This document shows, one piece after another, positions 1 through 5,491 of a stretch of DNA of 8,454 bases. The DNA comes from Deltaproteobacteria bacterium (GTDB lineage: Bacteria > Desulfobacterota > Desulfarculia > Adiutricales > Adiutricaceae). The notes under the pieces are model-generated. The model saw nothing but the letters and a program-made list of their open reading frames with translations, searched no databases and had not been told where the DNA came from. The DNA lies in contig JAITJB010000081.1 of the NCBI GenBank assembly GCA_031279155.1, positions 1-8,454 of the forward strand. The letters are read 5' to 3'. The first letter of the stretch is position 1, and each line of letters begins with the position of its first letter. The translations under genes and the position numbers were made by a program.

Positions 1-743
1 GTAAAGGGCAGATCGTAAACATCGCCGGGAGTGTGGTGAAGAACGCTCTGGCTAAGTTCCGGCGATTCGGAGTTAGTTAAGCCGGCGATGACCTTTAAAA
101 GAGGGGACTTAGTATCGGCTTCTGGCCTTGGCGGCCTTTTGTGCTTTTTATTTTTGTCGTTTTTGATAATAGGTTTGGCCGGGCGATCGTATTCTTTGAG
201 GCTAACGTATTGGTCATCTTTAGGGACCAGCATTTCGATGGTAACTTCATCACCGGAAACTATAGTGTGATCGGGCTCGGCGGCGCTGACTATGGCCATG
301 CGATAACGCAGGCGGTCGAGCTCTTTATCGACCATTTCGTCGGTCACCAAAATGGGCGGCTTGGTTAAGGTGATAGAGCTAAAATCCGGCACTTCAAATT
401 CCGGATAGATCTCAAAGGTCGTGGTGATGGTCATCGGTTCGCCATCTTTGATTTCCGGGATGGTTTCCAAGGTCGGCGTGGTAGCCGGCTCAATATTTAA
501 CTCAACGAGGGAGTCAATGATTTTAGGAGAAATAAGCTTCTCTAAAAGGTTCCGCTTGACCAAGTCGATGTGCATCTTCATTAACATGGCCTTCGGGGCT
601 TTACCGGATCGGAATCCTTTGACCCTGGTTTTTTTTAGGAGATCTTCGTAGATTTCGGAAACAAAATCATCGATATCCTCAGCAGGGATAACTATGGTCA
701 GTCTTTTACTGACGTTACTTATATCCTCAAGAACAGGCGGCAT
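1..743 (-). CDS. tig: Trigger factor, N-terminal part (cut by window start)
   Basis: Ribosome-associated chaperone that meets nascent chains at the exit tunnel. The frame is open from ATG at 743 to the window edge, giving 247 codons with the C-terminal chaperone arms missing. The ribosome-docking signature GFRSGKAP lies at residues 43-50, the same place as GFRKGK in E. coli trigger factor, inside a normal N-terminal domain (about 1-115). A region resembling the FKBP-like PPIase domain follows from about residue 150 (SGDEVTIEM, then a TPGDVYDLPFT end). Its middle is replaced by a Lys/Pro-rich stretch at about 194-207 (KNDKNKKHKRPP), so prolyl isomerase activity is doubtful. The start is supported by GGAG five bases upstream. 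It lies 41 bases after tRNA-Leu and may share its transcript. Identity is confident from the signature; the PPIase comment is inference. Confidence 0.9.
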   Translation of the reverse strand, partial: MPPVLEDISNVSKRLTIVIPAEDIDDFVSEIYEDLLKKTRVKGFRSGKAPKAMLMKMHIDLVKRNLLEKLISPKIIDSLVELNIEPATTPTLETIPEIKDGEPMTITTTFEIYPEFEVPDFSSITLTKPPILVTDEMVDKELDRLRYRMAIVSAAEPDHTIVSGDEVTIEMLVPKDDQYVSLKEYDRPAKPIIKNDKNKKHKRPPRPEADTKSPLLKVIAGLTNSESPELSQSVLHHTPGDVYDLPF

Positions 744-752
744 CTGGACTCC

Positions 753-775
753 AAAAAAAATGGCCTTTTTAGCCT
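753..775 (-). terminator. Weak U-tract element between tRNA-Leu and tig
   Basis: On the minus strand a short GGC...GCC stem is followed by eight T residues (complement of 753-760), just after the tRNA and just before the tig ribosome-binding site. The stem is only about 3 bp, so it could at most partly terminate the tRNA transcript, leaving some read-through into tig. It may simply be an A/T-rich spacer. Confidence 0.2.
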
Positions 776-784
776 AAAATAAGG

Positions 785-869
785 TGGTGCGAGAGAGGGG
801 ATTTGAACCCCTATAGCCTAAGGCCGCCGGCTCCTAAGACCGGTGCGTATACCGTTCCGCCACTCTCGC
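785..869 (-). tRNA. tRNA-Leu (anticodon UAG), CCA encoded
   Basis: Reading the minus strand, the 7-bp acceptor GCGAGAG pairs with CTCTCGC. The D arm is GCG...CGC, and the anticodon stem CCGGT/GCCGG encloses loop CTTAGGA, giving anticodon TAG for CUN leucine codons. A long variable arm with a 4-bp stem marks a class II tRNA, as expected for Leu. The T arm is AGGGG-TTCAAAT-CCCCT. Discriminator A and a genomically encoded CCA follow (785-788). It lies between rpoN and tig on the same strand. Confidence 0.96.
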
Positions 870-1038
870 TCAATAATATGGGGCCGAAAACTTCTTAAGC
901 CAAATTTGCGGCTTACAATTATCGGCGGAAAAAAATATAACGCCGTTTCCTGTGGTAGTTGGGTTGGTTTCTATAACGAACCCGGGGCACTGGGGGCGTA
1001 AATTGGTAATTTATCGCATAATGGGTCAAAATGCAAGT

Positions 1039-1066
1039 ATTTTATCGAATTTCAAAAAACGGTCAA
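1039..1066 (-). promoter_or_regulatory. Sigma-70-type promoter for tRNA-Leu/tig
   Basis: On the minus strand TTGACC (1066-1061) is followed by a 16-bp spacer and TAAAAT (1044-1039); each hexamer matches consensus at 5 of 6 positions. Predicted initiation is near 1032, giving a leader of about 160 bases before mature tRNA-Leu. It is the best promoter-like sequence in the gap downstream of rpoN. The assignment to tRNA-Leu plus tig is inferred from position. Confidence 0.55.
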
Positions 1067-1086
1067 ATGTACAAGAAAAATTAATA

Positions 1087-1208
1087 ATTTGACAGCCTGA
1101 TAACATGGAGTGCTGATGGACAAAGAGACGGCCTATTGGCCTGACAAAAGACGGCCCAATGTCCTTAAAAAAGACAATTTGATGGCTCGATATTAAGATG
1201 GCCTGATA
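1087..1208. repeat. Degenerate 16-bp repeat family
   Basis: At least four related units read on the plus strand: ATTTGACAGCCTGATA (1087-1102), AAAAGACGGCCCAATG (1146-1161), ATTTGATGGCTCGATA (1177-1192) and TTAAGATGGCCTGATA (1193-1208). The last two are directly adjacent. A further partial unit with a duplicated GGCC lies at 1121-1140. The spacing is irregular and the copies have diverged, so this looks like an old tandem array. The 10-mer GGCCTGATAG at 1200-1209 is identical to the core of the lptA coding repeat. Confidence 0.5.
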
Positions 1209-1226
1209 GCACGTTAGTAAGAAAGC

Positions 1227-2708
1227 CTAAAACATCTGCTTGCGCTCAGCCGAGGAGCCTAAACCTAAGATCTCGCGGTATTTGGCCACCGTGCGGCGGG
1301 CGATTTTAATATTAGATCCCTGGAGGATCTCGACGATTTTTTGGTCGCTTAAGGGCTTTTTGGGGTCTTCGCCGCCGATGATGTTTTTAATGCGATTTTT
1401 AACGCTCTCCGAAGACAGTGAATCGCCATGGAAGCGGTTAATGGGGCTATCGAAGAAGTACTTTAGCTCAAAGACGCCCCGGGGAGTATCGACGTATTTG
1501 TTGGTCGTAACCCGGCTGATGGTGGATTCGTGAAAATTTATATCTAAGGCTACATCGCGGAGAACTAAGGGCTTTAGGTGTTCAATACCCTTATCGAGAA
1601 AATCTCGCTGAAACTTAAATATCGACTCCGTCACCCGGTAGATAGTCCTTTGGCGCTGGTGGATGCTTCGGATCAAAAAGGCCGCGCCTTTAAGTTTTTC
1701 CGAAAGGTATTTGCGGGTTTCATCTGAAGAGTTCTTGTCATTGAGCATGCGGCGGTAGGCCTTGTTAAACCTAAGTTTAGGCAGACCGTCTTCATTTAGG
1801 GTGATGACGTATTCATCGCCTATTTTAGTAATATAGACATCGGGGGTTACGTAAATGGGATCGGTTTGCGAGTAAGCCCGGCCAGGCTTGGGATCTAAGG
1901 ATCGGACTAATTCCACAGCTTCGGCGACCGTATCGCTTTCACAGTTTAGAGCCCGGCAAAGACCTTGGAGATCTTTCTTTTCTAATAGCTTTAGATGATT
2001 GCGGCAGATGGCCGCTGCCGGGGTATTGGAGCAATTTAGGCGATCTAATTGGAGAAGAAGGCACTCGCTTAAGTCGCGGGCGGCGATACCAGCGGGATCT
2101 AATTGCTGAAACCTTTTTAAAGTGTCGGTGACCTCAGAAACGTTAGATCCGGTCATGGCGGCGATTTCTTCTAAGGTAGCTACCAGATAGCCGTCATCAT
2201 CGAGATTACCGATGATCGATTCTCCAATCTGATAATCCTCTTGGTTTTTGGCCACAAAGCGCCATTGCCAAATTAAGTGATCGGTTAGCGAAGTTCTGGT
2301 AGCCATGAAGGTCTCAAAGCCCGGGGTCTCTTCCGGGGTTTCGTGGCTGCCCATGCCCAATGACGTCGATGGCGAACTCGAGTACTCCCCTAAGTAGTTT
2401 TCCCAATCGAATTCCTCGCGGATTTTAGCTTCCGTCTCTTGGGCGACCTCGGCAAATTGATTTTCCTCAGGTGGGGTAGCCTCCGGCGTTTGGTCGTAGC
2501 CGGGATCGGCCATAGAAGTTTCAGCCGCCGCTTCAGCGCTATCGGCTGGTGGGGCCAGATCTAAGAGGGGATTTTGCATCATCCAGTCGTATATCTCAAC
2601 GTTAAGTTCCTGGTGGTTTAGCTGCAAAAGCTTAATAGCTTGTTGCAGCTGAGGCGTCATGATCATCCCCTGGGTCTGTTTTTGAGATATTTGTAATTCC
2701 ATGGCCAT
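1227..2708 (-). CDS. rpoN: RNA polymerase sigma-54 factor
   Basis: Sigma-54 directs core RNA polymerase to -24/-12 promoters, which need AAA+ enhancer-binding activators to melt. The 493-residue product is of normal family length. Region I at 1-50 is Gln/Leu-rich (MTPQLQQAIKLLQL, NPLLDL). A variable acidic region II follows (about 52-115), then the core-binding domain. The helix-turn-helix lies at about 384-406 (ESTISRVTTNKYV) and the RpoN box ARRTVAKYRE at 470-479, which contacts the -24 element. The start at 2708 is ATG with GGAGAG upstream at suitable spacing; a second ATG two codons later is possible. It is the last gene of the lptC-lptA-lptB-rpoN set, 85 bases after lptB. No key region is missing. 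Confidence 0.98.
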   Translation of the reverse strand: MAMELQISQKQTQGMIMTPQLQQAIKLLQLNHQELNVEIYDWMMQNPLLDLAPPADSAEAAAETSMADPGYDQTPEATPPEENQFAEVAQETEAKIREEFDWENYLGEYSSSPSTSLGMGSHETPEETPGFETFMATRTSLTDHLIWQWRFVAKNQEDYQIGESIIGNLDDDGYLVATLEEIAAMTGSNVSEVTDTLKRFQQLDPAGIAARDLSECLLLQLDRLNCSNTPAAAICRNHLKLLEKKDLQGLCRALNCESDTVAEAVELVRSLDPKPGRAYSQTDPIYVTPDVYITKIGDEYVITLNEDGLPKLRFNKAYRRMLNDKNSSDETRKYLSEKLKGAAFLIRSIHQRQRTIYRVTESIFKFQRDFLDKGIEHLKPLVLRDVALDINFHESTISRVTTNKYVDTPRGVFELKYFFDSPINRFHGDSLSSESVKNRIKNIIGGEDPKKPLSDQKIVEILQGSNIKIARRTVAKYREILGLGSSAERKQMF

Positions 2709-2793
2709 GGGGAACTCTCCGCTTATGGGGAAAGGTCTCGCCTAAGGGCGGGGACGATGGGACCTAAGATAGTGATTAAAAGATAATGGGTTT

Positions 2794-3585
2794 TTACAGA
2801 GAAAAACCCGCGCCCAAGTAAATGCGTCTGACCACCTCGTCGTCGGCCAGCTCCCTCGGTAAGCCCTCTTTAAGGACGCGGCCTTCGTTTATGATGTAAG
2901 CTCGGTCGCAGACGTGAAGGGTTTCTCTGACGTTGTGATCGGAAATTAAAATGCCTAAACCCTTGGCTTTAAGTAGCCTTATGAGCTGCTGAATATCGCC
3001 GACCGCGATGGGATCTATGCCGGCGAAGGGTTCATCGAAGAGCAAAAAGACCGGATTCATGGCTAAGGCTCGGGTAATCTCGAGCCGGCGCCTCTCCCCA
3101 CCTGAAAGCGATACGGCCTTGTTCTTAGCTAGGTGAGTTAAACCTAGCTCGTTTAAGAGCACTTTTAAGCGCTCATCGCGGGCCCGGCGGTCGAGTTCCA
3201 TGGTCTCTAAGATGGCCATGACGTTTTCGGCTACCGTCAGCCTTCTGAAGACCGAAGGCTCTTGGGGTAGATACGTTAGCCCCATGCGGGCCCTTTTATA
3301 CATTGGCCAATCGGTCAGATCGTGATCATCTAAGAGGACGGCCCCGCTATCAGGGGCAATGAGCCCGACTAGCATGTAAAAGGTCGTCGTCTTACCGGCC
3401 CCATTGGGGCCCAAAAGCCCGCAGATTTCACCGACCCCAAGGGATATATCAACCACATCGACCACTCGCCTAGAGCCGTAGCTTTTAACCAGACCCGAGG
3501 CCGCCAGATGCCTAGGCGAGTATAATTGCGAGCTGGCTTGCGAGTTTACCTGCGGGCTTAATGGCGACTCTGATGGTTCGTTCAT
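2794..3585 (-). CDS. lptB: LPS export ABC transporter ATPase LptB
   Basis: Cytoplasmic ATPase that powers extraction of LPS from the inner membrane by LptFG and its passage along the LptC-LptA bridge. The 263-residue protein has Walker A GPNGAGKT (59-66), Q-loop Gln108 in LPQEPSVFRRLTV, signature LSGGERRR (160-167), Walker B FLLFDEP ending at 186, and the switch His217 in ISDHNVRET. The C-terminus YLGAGFSL resembles the family ending. The start ATG overlaps the lptA stop as ATGA, suggesting translational coupling; no clear ribosome-binding site is seen. Compared with the usual ~240-residue protein there is a Ser/Pro/Gln-rich N-terminal extension of about 27 residues before LAASGLVKSYG. No in-frame ATG, GTG or TTG start would remove it. 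LptF/LptG are not in the window. Confidence 0.97.
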   Translation of the reverse strand: MNEPSESPLSPQVNSQASSQLYSPRHLAASGLVKSYGSRRVVDVVDISLGVGEICGLLGPNGAGKTTTFYMLVGLIAPDSGAVLLDDHDLTDWPMYKRARMGLTYLPQEPSVFRRLTVAENVMAILETMELDRRARDERLKVLLNELGLTHLAKNKAVSLSGGERRRLEITRALAMNPVFLLFDEPFAGIDPIAVGDIQQLIRLLKAKGLGILISDHNVRETLHVCDRAYIINEGRVLKEGLPRELADDEVVRRIYLGAGFSL

Positions 3586-4547
3586 TTGGATTCGCCATCT
3601 TGATGTATATAGGCTCTAACCCGCCCGTTGTCGCGGCTCTCAACTTGGCTGCGATTTTGGTCGAGGTAGTAGACGACCTGGTGGCCGGTAACTGAGTTGT
3701 TGCCCTCCCAGATTCTGGCCTCACCGGTCAGAATAAGGCGCCTGGGCTGAGATTTAGCTAAATACAAAGCCTTTTGACCAACGCCCAATTTATCGCCCTG
3801 CTGGACTTTAACTGAGCCCTCGCAGTCGACTCGGTAAATTTCTTGGCTGCCGTTTAAGGGATTATCAGATTCTTGTTTACTAGCAGCTGTTGTTGGCGAG
3901 GCGGCTGAAGAATCTAAGGCTTCTGAAGTCTGTAAGGATTCTGAAGACTCTAGGCCATCTGAAGAAGGCGCGGTCATTGAAGTTTCACGGGGCGCCTGAG
4001 CGGCCTGAGCGTTCTGAGCGGCCTGATAGGTTTGATCGGTCTGAGAGGCCTGATAGGTTTGATCGGTCTGAGAGGCCTGATAGGTTTGCTCGGCCTGATA
4101 GGTCTGATCGCCAGATCGGCCAGCTTGGCTAGCTTGGTAATTTGGCGAGCGGTTAGAGTTAGAGTCAGCATTAAGGTCAGTTAGGCTGGTAGAAGGCGAG
4201 CTATCGTTATTTTGGTCCAAAGAGACTTCAGTTTCTTGATTGGAGCTAGCTTTTGTATTGCCGCCATTTTGGCTGACCTGCTGATAATGGACCCTCATCA
4301 GATCGCAGGTGATTATCAGATCGTCTTGTCTAGCGATGACCCTTCCGGTGAAGGTTACAATTTTAGAATTCTCATCAGCCGACATGTGATCGGCGGAAAT
4401 AGAGATCGGCCCCTGGCCGCCGCCTCCCAAGGGATCGGCGGCCCAAAGGCTGGATGTGATATTTAAGGCTATCAGGAGAGCCAAGGTCGTGATGGCGCCT
4501 AATATAAGCTTATGGGCTTGATAGGTATTTGTTGAGCTCAACCACAT
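3582..4547 (-). CDS. lptA: LPS transport periplasmic protein LptA with large internal insert
   Basis: LptA subunits form the periplasmic beta-jellyroll bridge that carries LPS from LptC to LptD. Numbered from ATG 4547 (321 residues): a signal peptide has its hydrophobic core at about 14-30 and likely cleavage after LWA near residue 36. The first OstA half is at about 46-90 (ISISADHMSADENSKIVTFT). A Ser/Gln/Ala/Thr-rich low-complexity segment spans about 90-234. The second OstA half (DCEGSVKVQQGDKLGVGQKA onward) runs to the end. Without the insert the length is about 176-180, close to E. coli LptA (185). Starts are uncertain: TTG at 4553 sits 7 bases after AGAGGA, TTG 4556 gives the longest form, and ATG 4547 is 13 bases away. 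The stop overlaps the lptB start (ATGA). Confidence 0.92.
   Translation of the reverse strand: MWLSSTNTYQAHKLILGAITTLALLIALNITSSLWAADPLGGGGQGPISISADHMSADENSKIVTFTGRVIARQDDLIITCDLMRVHYQQVSQNGGNTKASSNQETEVSLDQNNDSSPSTSLTDLNADSNSNRSPNYQASQAGRSGDQTYQAEQTYQASQTDQTYQASQTDQTYQAAQNAQAAQAPRETSMTAPSSDGLESSESLQTSEALDSSAASPTTAASKQESDNPLNGSQEIYRVDCEGSVKVQQGDKLGVGQKALYLAKSQPRRLILTGEARIWEGNNSVTGHQVVYYLDQNRSQVESRDNGRVRAYIHQDGESK
4002..4109. repeat. 9/18/27-bp tandem repeats inside lptA
   Basis: Two perfect 27-bp copies lie head to tail at 4020-4046 and 4047-4073, followed by a partial third from 4074 and 18-bp-spaced relatives at 4002 and 4092. The underlying unit is 9 bp, so the reading frame survives copy-number change. 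On the coding (minus) strand it encodes x-Q-x triplets, seen as TYQASQTDQ repeated. The identity of the two 27-bp copies suggests recent duplication by slippage or recombination. Confidence 0.9.
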
Positions 4548-4592
4548 GTCCAACAAAAGATCCTCTCGCGATTAAAAGGGTATACTAAACCC

Positions 4593-4611
4593 AAACTAAA
4601 ATTTTTAGTTT
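4593..4611. promoter_or_regulatory. AT-rich palindrome in the lptC-lptA gap
   Basis: AAACTAAAA (4593-4601) and TTTTAGTTT (4603-4611) form a perfect 9-bp inverted repeat around one base. Identical GTATACT heptamers flank it at 4580-4586 and 4627-4633. The lptC-lptA gap is 119 bases, long for an otherwise tight operon. The element could be an AT-rich protein-binding site or a weak RNA hairpin. I see no good -35/-10 pair here and assign no function. Confidence 0.4.
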
Positions 4612-4675
4612 AAGAAAAATAACGCTGTATACTGATGAGGTCGAAATTTTTTTGATAACCAGTTTCAGAACAAGG

Positions 4676-5248
4676 TTAGTTTTCCTCTGACTGATCCGAC
4701 TGGCTGATAAGCATGAAGACGCGGCCTTCGACTTCCAACTGTCCGGTCTTGGTGTCGTAGACAAAACTCTTGCCAGATAAGCTCGAGGTTGGGTCTTCCA
4801 GGCAGAAATCTTGCTCGCTACTAAATGTTCCCTGGTCCATGTCGAGGGACATCTTTTGACCGGTTAGGATCCTACCAGAGGAATCAGCCGTTCGCACGCG
4901 TCCGGTGAGGATAACTAATTTCTCCTTGGGCTCATACCGACCGTTTAAAGCCGAGACTGAGTAGTACGTACCCTTAGAGAAGATGTCGGCGTCAACATCG
5001 CTTAGGAGGAAATAATCTTCGTCTTTAAAGTAATGGGCGCTCTCAGCCTTGATCTTCATTAAGCGCCCGTCGCCTCCAGTCTCGCTAAGGATTAAGTTCC
5101 CAAGCCTCATGTCAACGTTAGCTGGCAGCATATTTTGGAGGCTGCCCAGCTTAAATCCCGCCAGGTTTTTAGCGTTCCATAACAAAATACCCAAGGCGAT
5201 GACAAAACCGACCAGGGAACATAATATGGCAAACCTTATTCTGGACAT
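4676..5248 (-). CDS. lptC: LPS export protein LptC
   Basis: Inner-membrane-anchored protein that takes LPS from the LptB2FG transporter and passes it to LptA. The 190-residue product matches the family length. One N-terminal transmembrane segment (about 5-24, FAILCSLVGFVIALGILLW) is followed by a periplasmic jellyroll domain. That domain has typical motifs: KIKAESAHYFKDEDYFLLSDV in the first half (about 65-85), and LTGRVRTADSSGRILTG then LDMDQGTFSS in the second. The start ATG at 5248 has an in-frame TAA 18 bases upstream and no alternative start between, although no clear ribosome-binding site is present. It is the first gene of the operon, about 78 bases after the consensus promoter, and 119 bases before lptA. 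Sequence is divergent as usual for LptC; the context makes the call firm. Confidence 0.92.
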   Translation of the reverse strand: MSRIRFAILCSLVGFVIALGILLWNAKNLAGFKLGSLQNMLPANVDMRLGNLILSETGGDGRLMKIKAESAHYFKDEDYFLLSDVDADIFSKGTYYSVSALNGRYEPKEKLVILTGRVRTADSSGRILTGQKMSLDMDQGTFSSEQDFCLEDPTSSLSGKSFVYDTKTGQLEVEGRVFMLISQSDQSEEN

Positions 5249-5332
5249 TGGATAATTAACACTTTAAAGTAATGACCGGCGGCCAATCGCAGACGATTCG
5301 CGTGACCTAAGGCTCTCGACCGGACTGTCTAC

Positions 5333-5361
5333 ATTATACAAACTGGTTATCGGGCTGTCAA
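5333..5361 (-). promoter_or_regulatory. Perfect-consensus sigma-70 promoter of the lptCAB-rpoN operon
   Basis: On the minus strand TTGACA (5361-5356), a 17-bp spacer and TATAAT (5338-5333) match the sigma-70 consensus at every hexamer position. Predicted initiation is near 5326-5328, leaving a leader of about 78 bases before the lptC ATG. The leader holds a small AATCG/CGATT hairpin and the palindrome ACTTTAAAGT. It lies just downstream of the stem-loop at 5395-5435, which isolates it from the preceding genes. Confidence 0.88.
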
Positions 5362-5394
5362 AGGGTTTACTGCATTTTTTATGCCTAAAGGCAG

Positions 5395-5435
5395 GCTCCC
5401 CTTAAACCAGCATAATTATTTGGTTTAAGGGGAGC
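5395..5435. terminator. Perfect 15-bp stem-loop after the Sel1 gene
   Basis: Arms GCTCCCCTTAAACCA (5395-5409) and TGGTTTAAGGGGAGC (5421-5435) are perfectly complementary, with an 11-base AT-rich loop. It lies about 55 bases past the Sel1-gene stop and just before the lptC promoter, where a transcript end is expected. There is no T-tract directly after the stem on the minus strand; a second small hairpin (TGCCTAAAGGCA, 5382-5393) follows instead. It may act as a factor-assisted terminator or as an mRNA 3'-end stabiliser. Confidence 0.6.
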
Positions 5436-5465
5436 GGTCGGGCTTAGGGTCTAGATATTAATAAT

Positions 5466-5491
5466 ACTTATATAGCTTTTAATATATAAGT
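5466..5491. terminator. AT-only hairpin at the Sel1-gene stop codon
   Basis: ACTTATATA (5466-5474) and TATATAAGT (5483-5491) form a 9-bp inverted repeat with an 8-base loop, beginning at the last base of the stop codon of the Sel1-repeat gene. The stem has very little G/C, so it would be thermally weak. It may be an incidental product of AT-rich sequence. Confidence 0.25.

Larger units (their letters stand above)
870..1226. other. Intergenic gap between tRNA-Leu and rpoN
   Basis: I see no coding region in these 357 bases on either strand. The rpoN-proximal part (1087-1208) holds a degenerate 16-bp repeat family. The middle holds the TTGACC/TAAAAT promoter. The tRNA-proximal part contains small inverted repeats, such as TAAGCC/GGCTTA at 896-901 and 910-915. 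No convincing rho-independent terminator for rpoN is visible: the T6 run at about 1169-1174 (read on minus) lacks a proper GC stem. The genes that often follow rpoN elsewhere (hpf, ptsN, rapZ) are absent here. Confidence 0.7.

Noticed and set aside
869..902. Second tRNA promoter, TTGGCT-17-CATATT on the minus strand
   Set aside because: Both hexamers are poor (4 of 6), and initiation would fall at or inside the mature tRNA 5' end.
1087..1208. CRISPR array
   Set aside because: The 16-bp units are degenerate, partly adjacent and irregularly spaced, with no uniform spacers and no cas genes nearby.
1160..1226. Rho-independent terminator for rpoN
   Set aside because: A T6 run exists on the minus strand, but the preceding sequence forms no stable GC stem; the GGCC pairings further on belong to the degenerate repeats.
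2733..2765. Hairpin AGGTC...GACCT with inner CGCC/GGCG in the lptB-rpoN gap
   Set aside because: The two short stems are separated by unpaired bases and no T-tract follows, so it is too weak to call an attenuator or terminator.
3890..4171. Open frames in other registers of the lptA repeat, giving Arg/Pro/Asp-rich repeat peptides on both strands
   Set aside because: They arise because a repeat unit divisible by three stays open in several frames; they have no ribosome-binding sites and lie wholly within lptA.
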